A program made the position numbers and the translations under genes. The notes beneath the pieces were generated by a model that ran no database searches, was not told the DNA's origin, and worked only from the letters and a program-made list of their open reading frames with translations. Below are positions 35,595 to 43,695 of a DNA stretch of 64,000 nt, piece by piece. Position 1 is the first letter of the stretch, and the number at the start of each line of letters is the position of its first letter. Origin of the DNA: Dyella_B sp036746095 (GTDB lineage Bacteria > Pseudomonadota > Gammaproteobacteria > Xanthomonadales > Rhodanobacteraceae); assembly GCF_036746095.1 (NCBI RefSeq), contig NZ_DAIOEU010000001.1:124001-188000 (forward strand), given 5' to 3'.

Positions 35595-36244
35595 TGCTTA
35601 TCGGCGCGGGCGAGTTTGCGCAAATCGCCTGCGAATATTTTCAGCACGACAGCGACTACGACGTCGTTGCCTTCAGCGTGGAGCGTGAATACCTCACGCA
35701 ACCGAGCCTGGCCGAACGCCCCATCGTGGCGTTCGAAGACCTCGAAACGGCGTACCCGCCATCGGAAGTCGACACATTCGTGGCCGTGCCGGCCAGCCAG
35801 CTCAACCGCCTGCGCACGCGCCTGTATCAAGAGGCCAGGCGCAAAGGCTACCGTTGCGCCACGTATGTAAGTTCGCGCGCGTTCGTGTGGCGCAATGCCG
35901 AAGTGGGCGAAAACAGCTTCATCTTCGAGAACAACGTGATCCAGCCGTTCGTGCGCATCGGCAACAATTGCGTGCTGTGGAGCGGCAACCATGTGGGCCA
36001 CCGCACGGTGGTGCGCGACAACGTATTTGTCGCATCGCATGCGGTCATTTCCGGCTATTGCGAGATCGGCGAACACAGCTTCGTCGGCGTGAATGCCACC
36101 TTCAACGACGGCGTGAAAGTCGCCGCCGACTGCGTGATCGGCTCCGGCGCACTGGTGGTGAAGGATACCGAGCAGGGCAAGGTCTACGTCGGCTCGCCGG
36201 CACGTGCGCTGCCTGGTCGTTCCAGCCTTGACGTAAGGCTTTGA
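35579..36244 (+). CDS. Left-handed beta-helix sugar N-acyltransferase (NeuD/PglD/FdtC-like)
   Basis: A 221-residue protein. The N-terminal Rossmann-like half (LVLIGAGEFAQIACEY) resembles the PglD/NeuD sugar-binding domain. The C-terminal half has hexapeptide repeats ([IV]GxNxxhhx type: VGENSFIF, IGNNCVLW, IGEHSFVG, VAADCVIGSGALV). In this setting it most likely acetylates the 3-amino group formed by the FdtB-like aminotransferase, using acetyl-CoA. It overlaps fdtA by 16 bases and is followed 5 bases later by the next gene. Other acyl donors are possible. Confidence 0.78.
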   Translation: MPKPLVLIGAGEFAQIACEYFQHDSDYDVVAFSVEREYLTQPSLAERPIVAFEDLETAYPPSEVDTFVAVPASQLNRLRTRLYQEARRKGYRCATYVSSRAFVWRNAEVGENSFIFENNVIQPFVRIGNNCVLWSGNHVGHRTVVRDNVFVASHAVISGYCEIGEHSFVGVNATFNDGVKVAADCVIGSGALVVKDTEQGKVYVGSPARALPGRSSLDVRL

Positions 36245-36249
36245 CGCCA

Positions 36250-37203
36250 ATGTTTGCCTGGAACAAGCGTGGACTGGTATTCGAGCCTGCGCGGCAGGGC
36301 GTGGGCGGCTGGATGCAGCATTCGGCGCTCACGCCTACGCCATACCGCCTGGATGAGGAAACCATCCGCGTCTATGCGGGTTTTCGCGATGCGCAAGGCG
36401 TCAGCCGCATCGGTTACGTCGATGTGTGGGCACGCGATCCGATGGTGATGCTGCGCGTCAGTGCCGAGCCGGTGCTGGATATCGGGCGTGGCGGTTGCTT
36501 TGACGACAACGGCATGATCCTCGGCGATGTGATTGACGCGCCAGGTGGCCTGCACATGTTCTACGTCGGTTTTCAACGCGTGGCCAAGGCCAAGTTCCTG
36601 GCCTTTACCGGATTGGCCATGTCCACCGATGGTGGCGAGAGTTTCCAGCGCGTGCAGGAAACGCCCATCCTCGATCGCGTACCCGGCCGCAGCACCATCG
36701 CCGCGGTGCATTCGGCGATGTGGGAGAACGGCCGATGGCGCCTTTGGTATGCGGTGGGCGATGACTGGGAGACGATCGGCGGGCAGCCGTATCCGCGCTA
36801 CCACATCCGCTATGCCGAGACCGCGTCGCTGCAGGCCATACCGCGTGCGGATCGTGTTTGCCTGCTGCCGCTGGGCAGTGAGTATCGTATTGGCCGTCCG
36901 CGCGTCTATCGCATCAGCGATCGTTACGCGATGTACTTCACGCGCGGCAATACCACCGGCGAATATTTTCCCGGCCTGGCCTTGAGCGACGATGGCGTGC
37001 ACTGGGAGCGCTGCGACGAAGCGCTAGGCCTGGGCTTGTCGGCCAGCGGCTGGGATTCGCGCACGCTGTGCTATCCCGCCTTGATTCGCCAGGACGACAC
37101 CTGGCTGATGTTCTACAACGGCAACGACATGGGCGTGGACGGTTTCGGCGTGGCCGAGGCCGTGACGGCGCATGCAGGCGGTGGTGCCCATGTTCACGCT
37201 TAA
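36250..37203 (+). CDS. Five-bladed beta-propeller protein, glycosidase-like (GH32/43/130-type fold)
   Basis: A 317-residue protein whose repeated blade motifs include RVYAGFRDAQGVSRIGYV, MFYVGFQR, SAMWENGRWRLWYA and MFYNGNDMG. These place it among the five-bladed propellers of glycosidase/phosphorylase-like proteins often found in polysaccharide clusters. It has no signal peptide, so it acts in the cytoplasm, which is odd for a hydrolase; a sugar transferase or phosphorylase role is possible. The ATG at 36250 sits 5 bases after the acyltransferase stop; its 3' end overlaps the next gene. No catalytic residues are claimed. Confidence 0.6.
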   Translation: MFAWNKRGLVFEPARQGVGGWMQHSALTPTPYRLDEETIRVYAGFRDAQGVSRIGYVDVWARDPMVMLRVSAEPVLDIGRGGCFDDNGMILGDVIDAPGGLHMFYVGFQRVAKAKFLAFTGLAMSTDGGESFQRVQETPILDRVPGRSTIAAVHSAMWENGRWRLWYAVGDDWETIGGQPYPRYHIRYAETASLQAIPRADRVCLLPLGSEYRIGRPRVYRISDRYAMYFTRGNTTGEYFPGLALSDDGVHWERCDEALGLGLSASGWDSRTLCYPALIRQDDTWLMFYNGNDMGVDGFGVAEAVTAHAGGGAHVHA

Positions 37204-38125
37204 AGCCTATGCACCTGACGATGCGGCGCGCTGGGACGCCGTGGTCGAGCAATCGCGCAACGGCAATCTGTTGCACCGGCGCGGCTACATGGATTACCAC
37301 GTCGATCGTTTCACCGATTGTTCGTTGATCGTCGAACGCAATGGCGAAGCGGTGGCCGTGCTTCCGGCCAGCCGCAAAAACGGCACGGTGAGCAGCCACG
37401 GCGGCCTTACCTATGCCGGCCTGATCATGACGCGCGCCGTGCGCACCGAGTGGACACTGGAGGTGTTGGAGCGTATCGGCCAACACTATCGCGCACTGGG
37501 CGTGGAACGCCTTGTCTACAAGGCGGTGCCGCACGTTTTTCATGCGTATCCGGCGGATGAAGATCTGTACGCCTTGCATCGGCTTGGCGCGCGGCTTACG
37601 CGACGCGATGTGTCATCGGTGATCGCGCTGCGCGAGCCGTTCGCGTTTGCCGATGGACGCAGGCGGGCGGTCGACAAGGCGCGGCGCTCGGCCATTCGCT
37701 TGCAACCGGCAAGCGATCTTGCGGATTTCCACGCCTTGCTGACGGAAGTGCTGCGCAGCCGCTACGAGGTGGCGCCCACGCATAGCCTGGCGGAGCTGCG
37801 TCTGCTGCAAGGGCGGTTTCCACGGCAGATCGTGCTGCATGAAGCACGCGAAGGGGACGCGTTGCTGGCCGGCGCGCTGGTTTATGACTTTGGCCGCGCG
37901 GTGCACACGCAGTACCTGGCAGCCTCGGAAGCGGGGCGTGAGTGCAATGCGCTCAATCTGCTGCTGGCCGAGCTGATCGAGCATACGTACGCGGACCGGC
38001 ATTACTTTTCATTCGGGGTTTCGACGGAGCAGGAAGGACGGGTGCTCAACGGTGGACTGATCACGCAGAAGGAGTATTTCGGTGCGCGCGCCGTGGTGCA
38101 TGATTTTTATGAGTGGGTGTTGTGA
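37190..38125 (+). CDS. GNAT/FemAB-like acyltransferase
   Basis: A 311-residue protein resembling BioF2/FemAB-type GNAT acyltransferases of cell-envelope clusters. Recognisable parts are an N-terminal GNLLHRRGYMDYH segment, a central VYKAVPHVFHAYPADED stretch, and a second GNAT-like half with VLHEAREGDALLAGALVYDFG and ending GALVT-like QKEYFGARAVVHDFYEWVL. It may add an acyl or aminoacyl group to the sugar. The ATG at 37190 (GGCGGTGG upstream) overlaps the propeller gene by 14 bases; an ATG at 37172 is also open. It is followed by a REP element, then the aminotransferase. Confidence 0.62.
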   Translation: MFTLKAYAPDDAARWDAVVEQSRNGNLLHRRGYMDYHVDRFTDCSLIVERNGEAVAVLPASRKNGTVSSHGGLTYAGLIMTRAVRTEWTLEVLERIGQHYRALGVERLVYKAVPHVFHAYPADEDLYALHRLGARLTRRDVSSVIALREPFAFADGRRRAVDKARRSAIRLQPASDLADFHALLTEVLRSRYEVAPTHSLAELRLLQGRFPRQIVLHEAREGDALLAGALVYDFGRAVHTQYLAASEAGRECNALNLLLAELIEHTYADRHYFSFGVSTEQEGRVLNGGLITQKEYFGARAVVHDFYEWVL

Positions 38126-38212
38126 TGGGCGGCTTGTGTGAGATGTCAGGTTTTCTTGCTCTCATTCCCTTGAATGGCGGCGGCACACGCCATCATGCAT
38201 GCCGCCCATGGG

Positions 38213-38298
38213 GCCGTCATTCCCGCGAAAGCGGGAATCCATTTTCAAGGATGCGGCAGAGCAAGATGGATTCCCGCTTTCGCGGGAATGACGGCCGT
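38213..38298. repeat. REP inverted pair, copy 2
   Basis: Nearly identical to the unit at 9799-9882: GGCCGTCATTCCCGCGAAAG on the left, its reverse complement on the right, and a spacer of the same kind (CATTTTCAAGGATGCGGCAGAGCAAGATGG versus the first copy with few changes is split here across positions 38241-38270). It lies inside the polysaccharide cluster between the GNAT-like and aminotransferase genes. Confidence 0.85.
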
Positions 38299-38348
38299 AG
38301 GGTGTTTGCCGGGGAAGGAGTGCGTTTTGCATTCCGTGGGACGCCCTG

Positions 38349-39461
38349 ATGGACATCCCCTTCCTCAACCTCCAAGCCATCAATGCCCGCCACGCCGACG
38401 AGCTGAAAGCTGCCGCCGCGCGCGTGATCGATTCGGGCTGGTATATCCTCGGCCAGGAACTGACCGCCTTCGAGCAGGAGTTCGCACGCTACTGCGGCGT
38501 GCGCCATGCGATCGGCGTAGGCAACGGGCTGGATGCGCTGTCGCTGATCCTGCGTGCCTACAAGGAACTCGGCGCCTTGCACGATGGCGACGAAGTGATC
38601 GTCCCTGCCAACACCTTTATCGCCAGTTTTCTTGCCATCACCGAAAACCGTCTCGTGCCGGTGCCGGTGGAGCCGGATCCGGCCAGCTTCAATATCGATC
38701 CCATGCGCGTGGCGGCAGCGATCGGCTCGCGCACGCGCGCGATCATGGCGGTGCATCTGTACGGACAATTGGCCGATATGCCCGCGCTGGCCGATCTTGC
38801 CCAGCGCCATCACCTGCTGTTGATCGAAGACGCCGCGCAAGCGCATGGCGCAACAAGCGATGGCCGCAGGGCAGGGGCGTTCGGGCACGCCGCGGGTTTC
38901 AGTTTTTTCCCGGCCAAGAATCTCGGCGCGCTGGGCGATGGCGGTGCCGTCGTCACCAACGACACCGTGCTGGCGGATCGCGTGGCGGCGCTGCGCAACT
39001 ACGGTTCGGATGTGAAGTACCGCCATCTCTACCAAGGCATCAATTCGCGGCTGGATGAATTGCAGGCGGCCTTGCTGCGCGTCAAGCTGAAGTACCTGGA
39101 CGATGACATCGCGCATCGCCGCCATATCGCGCTGCGCTATCGCGAAGGCATCCATCATCCGCAGATCCAGCTGCCGATCGTGCAGAGCGAAGAGCAGCAT
39201 GTATGGCATCTGTTCGTGGTGCGCTGCGCGCAGCGCGATGCCTTGCAGCGGCACTTGCAGGCGCATGGCATCCATAGCCAGGTGCATTACCCGATACCGC
39301 CGCATCGGCAATCGGCTTACCCGGCGTTGCGCGACTTGCCGCTGCCGCTGACGGATCGGTTGCATCAGGAAGTGCTGAGCCTGCCGATCGGGCCGACGCT
39401 GCGTGACGAAGACGCCGATCGCGTCATCGCCGCCTGCCAATCCTTCGAGTACCGCGCATGA
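38349..39461 (+). CDS. fdtB: DegT/DnrJ/EryC1/StrS sugar aminotransferase (FdtB/QdtB-like)
   Basis: A 370-residue PLP enzyme. The cofactor lysine is K190 in FFPAKNLGALGDGGA, with E160-D161-A-A-Q164 contacting PLP. With the FdtA-like cupin and the LbH acyltransferase upstream, it is best read as the aminotransferase that makes dTDP-3-amino-3,6-dideoxyhexose from the 3-keto sugar. It lies 223 bases after the GNAT-like gene, with a REP between, and overlaps the flippase gene by 4 bases (ATGA). Other DegT substrates cannot be excluded. Confidence 0.82.
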   Translation: MDIPFLNLQAINARHADELKAAAARVIDSGWYILGQELTAFEQEFARYCGVRHAIGVGNGLDALSLILRAYKELGALHDGDEVIVPANTFIASFLAITENRLVPVPVEPDPASFNIDPMRVAAAIGSRTRAIMAVHLYGQLADMPALADLAQRHHLLLIEDAAQAHGATSDGRRAGAFGHAAGFSFFPAKNLGALGDGGAVVTNDTVLADRVAALRNYGSDVKYRHLYQGINSRLDELQAALLRVKLKYLDDDIAHRRHIALRYREGIHHPQIQLPIVQSEEQHVWHLFVVRCAQRDALQRHLQAHGIHSQVHYPIPPHRQSAYPALRDLPLPLTDRLHQEVLSLPIGPTLRDEDADRVIAACQSFEYRA

Positions 39462-40708
39462 ATATCGTGCGTGCCGGCTTCTATTCCAGCATCGCCACCG
39501 CGGCGCGCTTGCTGACCGGCCTGGTGGTGATCAAGCTGGTGGCGTGGCTGGCCGGTCCGGAGGGCGTGGGCAAGCTCGGGCAGTTCATGAGCCTGATGTC
39601 GCTGCTGGCAGTGCTTGCCGGCGGCGGTATCAGCGCGGGTATCGTGAAATACGTGGCGGAATACCGCCACGATGCGCAAAAGCTTGCACGCCTGCTGGCG
39701 GCGGCCTTGTGGTACGCGCTGGCCGCCTCCTGCCTGATGGGTTGCGCCGCGCTGTTGCTGAGCAAGCAGTTGTCGTTGTGGTTGCTGGGCGATGTGCATT
39801 ACGAAAACCTGATACGCCTGTTGGCGATCGCGCAGTTGGGCATTGCGCTGGCCAATTACATCCTGGCGGTGATCAATGGTTTCATGGACGTGCGCCGGCT
39901 GGCGTTTATCCAGGTGCTGGGGGCGGCGCTCAGCGTGGCGATGGCGGTAGGGTTGTCGCATTGGCTGCATTTGTACGGCGTGTTGCTGGCGCTGGTGGTG
40001 GGGCAGTTGCTGTTGCTGGTGGTTGGCGTGCCGGTGTGGCGGTGCAGCCCGTACTTCCAGCGCAGCATGCTGCGCATGCATTTCGATCGCGAGATGAGCG
40101 CCAAGCTCGCGGCGTTCTCAGTGATGACGCTCACCTCGGCCTTGCTGCCGCCGCTGATCAATATTGCGGTACGCAATCACCTGGCGTTGCACTTCGGCTG
40201 GGAGCAGGTCGGTTATTGGCAGGCGGTGAGCAAGGTGTCGGACGCCTACCTGCTGTTCCTTACCACCGCCATCAACATCTATTACCTGCCCAAGCTCGCC
40301 TCCACGCATGAGCGTGCCTCGCTGGTGGCGGAGCTGCGGAACGCCTATCGGCTGCTGCTGCCGGCGGTGATCCTGCTGGCGGCGTTGGTGTATGCGCTGC
40401 GCGGCTGGGTGACGCGCATTTTGTTCAGTGCGGATTTTTCGGCAGCCAATGGTTTGTACGGGCCGCAATTGCTCGGCGACGTGATCAAGATCGCCTCGTT
40501 CATGCTGTCCTACCTGATGCTGGCCAAGGCCATGACGCGGCTGTTCGTGATTTCCGAATGCGTGTTCGCGCTGAGCTACCTGGCCCTGGTCTACGTGTTC
40601 ACCGCATCGTTCGGCCTGGTCGGCGCGATGTATGCCTTCGCGGTCAATTACCTGCTCTATCTCGTGTTCAACGTAGTCGTTGCGCGACGTTACCTGGGGG
40701 CGCTATGA
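39458..40708 (+). CDS. wzx: Polysaccharide repeat-unit flippase (Wzx/WzxE-like)
   Basis: A 416-residue membrane protein with about 12 hydrophobic helices, of the MATE/MOP-type polysaccharide exporter family. The start (RAGFYSSIATAARLLTGLVV) and length are those of WzxE-like flippases, which move lipid-linked enterobacterial-common-antigen or O-antigen units to the periplasmic face. The gene overlaps both the aminotransferase and the glycosyltransferase by ATGA, so it is in one tightly coupled operon. Confidence 0.83.
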   Translation: MNIVRAGFYSSIATAARLLTGLVVIKLVAWLAGPEGVGKLGQFMSLMSLLAVLAGGGISAGIVKYVAEYRHDAQKLARLLAAALWYALAASCLMGCAALLLSKQLSLWLLGDVHYENLIRLLAIAQLGIALANYILAVINGFMDVRRLAFIQVLGAALSVAMAVGLSHWLHLYGVLLALVVGQLLLLVVGVPVWRCSPYFQRSMLRMHFDREMSAKLAAFSVMTLTSALLPPLINIAVRNHLALHFGWEQVGYWQAVSKVSDAYLLFLTTAINIYYLPKLASTHERASLVAELRNAYRLLLPAVILLAALVYALRGWVTRILFSADFSAANGLYGPQLLGDVIKIASFMLSYLMLAKAMTRLFVISECVFALSYLALVYVFTASFGLVGAMYAFAVNYLLYLVFNVVVARRYLGAL

Positions 40709-41637
40709 CGAAGGCAGCCGCGCCGCTGGTATCCGTGCTGATCCCGGCCTACAACCACGAGCGCTTCGTGGAACGCTGCCTGGATAGCGTGCTGGAAGAT
40801 GCCTATCCGGCCAAGGAAATCGTCATCATCGACGATGGCTCCATCGACCGCACCGGCGAACGCATCGCCCAATGGGCGGCGCGGTACCGCCGTCATCTGC
40901 GTGTGGAATACGTGCGGCACGATGGAAACCGCGGTATCGCGGCGACCTTGAACGAGTTGGCGGCGCGTGCGCATGGCGAGTTCCTGCGCCTGGGCGCCAG
41001 CGACGATTATCTGCTGCCGGGCGGCTTGGCCGCGCAGGTGAACTACCTGCAGGCGCACCCGCGCAAGCACGCGGTGATCGGCGATTCCATCGTGGTCGAC
41101 CAATACGGCAACAAGCTGCATGACAGCGGCATGCGCGATCTGCATGGCGCGGACAAAAGCCTGTACCGCACGGACGAGGGCATTCGCCGCGCGGTGATCA
41201 GCCAATGGGCCATCGGCGGCCCGGTCGCCTTGCTGCGGAAAAGCGCGCTGGAAACAGTGGACCGGTGGACGGAAGGGCTGCGCATCGACGATTGGGATTT
41301 CTTCCTGCGCCTGGCGGCGCGCGATGCGCTGGGCTTTATCGACATGCCCGTGTGCGCCTATCGCCTGCACGGCAACAATGTCAGCAAGACGCGGCATACC
41401 GCGACGCGCATCGTGAATCTTACCGAGTCATGGCAGGTCGCGCGGCGCCGGGCGGAGATGTTCGACGAGCCTTACCGCAGCCTGCTCAAGGCGCAATCGC
41501 ACTACATCAGCGCCAAGGTCGCTTTTCTGCAGAAGCGTTCCATTCTGCTGGGTTGCCATTTGCTGGCGTATCTCTCGCTGCTGCTCGCCTCCAAAGTGCG
41601 CCTGCCGCCGGCGGGCAGGCTGGTGGAAAAAACATGA
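40705..41637 (+). CDS. Family 2 glycosyltransferase
   Basis: A 310-residue GT-A enzyme beginning PLVSVLIPAYNHERFVERCL, with the nucleotide-binding IIDDGSIDRT segment (~40-50) and an ASDD (DxD-like) motif near 99. A C-terminal hydrophobic stretch (~280-300) may attach it to the membrane. It would add one sugar to the lipid-linked repeat unit. The ATG overlaps wzx (ATGA) and its stop overlaps wzy the same way. It is the only glycosyltransferase in this half of the window, so the initiating enzyme and others must lie elsewhere. Confidence 0.85.
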   Translation: MTKAAAPLVSVLIPAYNHERFVERCLDSVLEDAYPAKEIVIIDDGSIDRTGERIAQWAARYRRHLRVEYVRHDGNRGIAATLNELAARAHGEFLRLGASDDYLLPGGLAAQVNYLQAHPRKHAVIGDSIVVDQYGNKLHDSGMRDLHGADKSLYRTDEGIRRAVISQWAIGGPVALLRKSALETVDRWTEGLRIDDWDFFLRLAARDALGFIDMPVCAYRLHGNNVSKTRHTATRIVNLTESWQVARRRAEMFDEPYRSLLKAQSHYISAKVAFLQKRSILLGCHLLAYLSLLLASKVRLPPAGRLVEKT

Positions 41638-42767
41638 GCAAGCTGCTGCAACTGCCGTCGACTTACCTGGCCGTGCCGATCCTGCTGGCATGCGCGTGCA
41701 CACTGCTCAGCTACGACCTGCCGGGCGATTACCTGGAGGGCATGCTGCTGTTGCTGGCCACGGCGATGGGTATCGTGCTGTTCGATGTATTCGCCGGCCC
41801 TCGCTTGCCGACGATGCATGCTTTTCGCACGCGCCACTATGCAGGTACGCGTGAATCCTTCGTGGCCTTGGCGTATGCCGCGGGCATCATCGCCTTCTGC
41901 TTGCTGGACCTGGCGCTGTTTCCGATTCCGCTGCTGGTCGATCCTTCTTCCTATGCCACGATGGAGGGCGGGCATGAGCACATTCGGCATATCTCCGACA
42001 TGTGCTGGACCCTGCCGCCGATCGGCATGCTGTGCACGCGCCGCAAATGGCTGCGCAATCTGCTGGTGTTTGCCGGCGTGGCGTTTCCGGTGCTGGTGAT
42101 CGATCGCAATCGCCTGTTTGCATCGCTGTTCTCGCTGGCCTTCATGGTGGTGCTGCGCCGTGACGCGAGCAGGCCGTTGCCGTGGAAAGCGGTGACGCTT
42201 ATCGGCGTGCTGGGCGCCAGCGTGTTCTCGGTGCTGGGCATCTTGCGCTCCGGCACGCTGGACACGGTGGCCTTGCCGTTCAGCGATGCGTATCGCGCGA
42301 TGCCGTCGGGCATCAAGTGGCTGCTGCTGTATATCAGCGCTGGCCCCTACAACTTCGGCGCGATTTTCGCCAAGCATTACGTCAACGCGACCTTCCTGAT
42401 CAATCAGCTGGTGCCCGGCGCAGGTTCCATTGCCACCGCCGGCACGGATATCCCGCTGGATGCGCCGAACATCAACGTCGGCACCGAGTTCCTGCCGTTC
42501 CTGATGGCATGGGGACCGGCCGGCGCGGTGTTGTCGATGGTGGGCATGTACGCCTTGCTGGCGTGGAGCGTGCGCCGCGTGCAGCCGGCCGCATCGCTGT
42601 TTCCGCTGCTGATCTTCCTGCGCGTTTCCTACTGCTGCGTCATGTCTCCGTTCGCCCCGCAGGCCTACACCTGGAGCAGCGCGGGTTTCATCGTCGTGTG
42701 CCTGGTGTTGCAGCTGTTGACAGCATGGCTGCCGAGCAGGGCGCATGTCTTGCACCTCCACTCCTGA
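41634..42767 (+). CDS. wzy: O-antigen-type polymerase (Wzy-like)
   Basis: A 377-residue polytopic membrane protein with about ten hydrophobic segments and a large central loop, located between a glycosyltransferase and Wzz. Wzy polymerases are poorly conserved, so the call rests on topology and position as much as on sequence. It contains RNR (VIDRNRLFASLFS) and a long loop with NVGTEFLPFLMAWGPAGA typical of this class. It overlaps the preceding gene by ATGA and is followed 11 bases later by wzz. Confidence 0.7.
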   Translation: MSKLLQLPSTYLAVPILLACACTLLSYDLPGDYLEGMLLLLATAMGIVLFDVFAGPRLPTMHAFRTRHYAGTRESFVALAYAAGIIAFCLLDLALFPIPLLVDPSSYATMEGGHEHIRHISDMCWTLPPIGMLCTRRKWLRNLLVFAGVAFPVLVIDRNRLFASLFSLAFMVVLRRDASRPLPWKAVTLIGVLGASVFSVLGILRSGTLDTVALPFSDAYRAMPSGIKWLLLYISAGPYNFGAIFAKHYVNATFLINQLVPGAGSIATAGTDIPLDAPNINVGTEFLPFLMAWGPAGAVLSMVGMYALLAWSVRRVQPAASLFPLLIFLRVSYCCVMSPFAPQAYTWSSAGFIVVCLVLQLLTAWLPSRAHVLHLHS

Positions 42768-42778
42768 GCCAGATACCC

Positions 42779-43612
42779 ATGCAAAAAGAAGACATCTACC
42801 TGATCGACATGTGGCGGCTGCTACGCCGCGAATGGATGTGGTTCCTGGCCGTGTTCGTGGCGGTCCTGCTGGCCACGTTCGCGTACATGCGCAGCGCCAA
42901 GCCGCAATGGCAGGCGGATGCGTGGATTCGCATCGGCCAGGTTGGCACGGCGCCGAGCGGGCAGGATCCGAAAATCGAGCCGCTGCAACGCGTGCTCGAA
43001 CGCCTGCAACTGATCCCGTTCCAGAACCAGGTACTGCAAGGCATTGGCCTTACCCTGAATGCGCCGGAGGCGAAGCTTTATCGCAAGAGCCTGAAAGTGG
43101 AGCCGCTGCCGTATGCCGGCCCGCTGGTGAAGCTGAGCGTGCGCGCGCATTCGCCGCAACAGGCGCGCCAGCTGGCCGAGGCGACGGTGGCTGCGCTGCA
43201 GGCCATCCACCAGGAAATGGCAGCGCCGCAATTGCGCCTTGCCCATCAGCGCCTGGATGAAGCGCAGCGCGACCTGCAGAGCGTGATGGCCGATCGAGAG
43301 CATCTGCAACAGACTGTCGCGCAGAACAAGGACAACTTCGCCGGCATGTTGCTGATGAACAAGAACGACGAACTCAGCGACCTGCAGCAGACACGCGACG
43401 ACCTGCTCAACCGCCTTGGCGATGCGTATACCTATGACACGGCACTGATGTGGCCGGTGTACGTGCCGGACCACACGGCGTTTCCCAACCCGGTACTGAT
43501 CTGGGGCATGGGAGTGGTGGGCGGCTTGTTCCTGGGCATGGTCGCGGCGGTGGGCAGGAATGCGTTGCGGCGTAGGACTTTGCAGCCTGCGGGTTGGGTT
43601 GGCGCAGGGTAA
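42779..43612 (+). CDS. wzz: Chain-length regulator (Wzz/PCP-type)
   Basis: A 277-residue polysaccharide co-polymerase. A short cytoplasmic start (EDIYLIDMWRLLRREW) typical of Wzz is followed by TM1 at ~20-37, a periplasmic coiled-coil-rich domain (~38-235) and TM2 at ~238-259, preceded by the proline-containing segment FPNP. There is no tyrosine-kinase domain, as in O-antigen-type regulators. The last codons (GWVGAG and the stop) lie inside the interspersed GTTGGGTT/AACCCAAC repeat at 43591-43619, so the C-terminal tail was probably replaced by repeat insertion. It is the last gene of the cluster. Confidence 0.82.
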   Translation: MQKEDIYLIDMWRLLRREWMWFLAVFVAVLLATFAYMRSAKPQWQADAWIRIGQVGTAPSGQDPKIEPLQRVLERLQLIPFQNQVLQGIGLTLNAPEAKLYRKSLKVEPLPYAGPLVKLSVRAHSPQQARQLAEATVAALQAIHQEMAAPQLRLAHQRLDEAQRDLQSVMADREHLQQTVAQNKDNFAGMLLMNKNDELSDLQQTRDDLLNRLGDAYTYDTALMWPVYVPDHTAFPNPVLIWGMGVVGGLFLGMVAAVGRNALRRRTLQPAGWVGAG

Positions 43613-43619
43613 CCCAACC
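43591..43619. repeat. GTTGGGTT/AACCCAAC interspersed repeat at the wzz 3' end
   Basis: Inverted arms GTTGGGTT (43593-43600) and AACCCAAC (43611-43618) with loop GGCGCAGGGT. The wzz stop codon TAA lies at 43610-43612 within the repeat. Same family as 46101-46134. Confidence 0.7.
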
Positions 43620-43695
43620 ATGGCGACGAATACGAAGCGCCTCGGCCTTCGCCGGAATAAAAGGCCAGTTGTCACGCCGAGCTGGCGTTCGTGGC

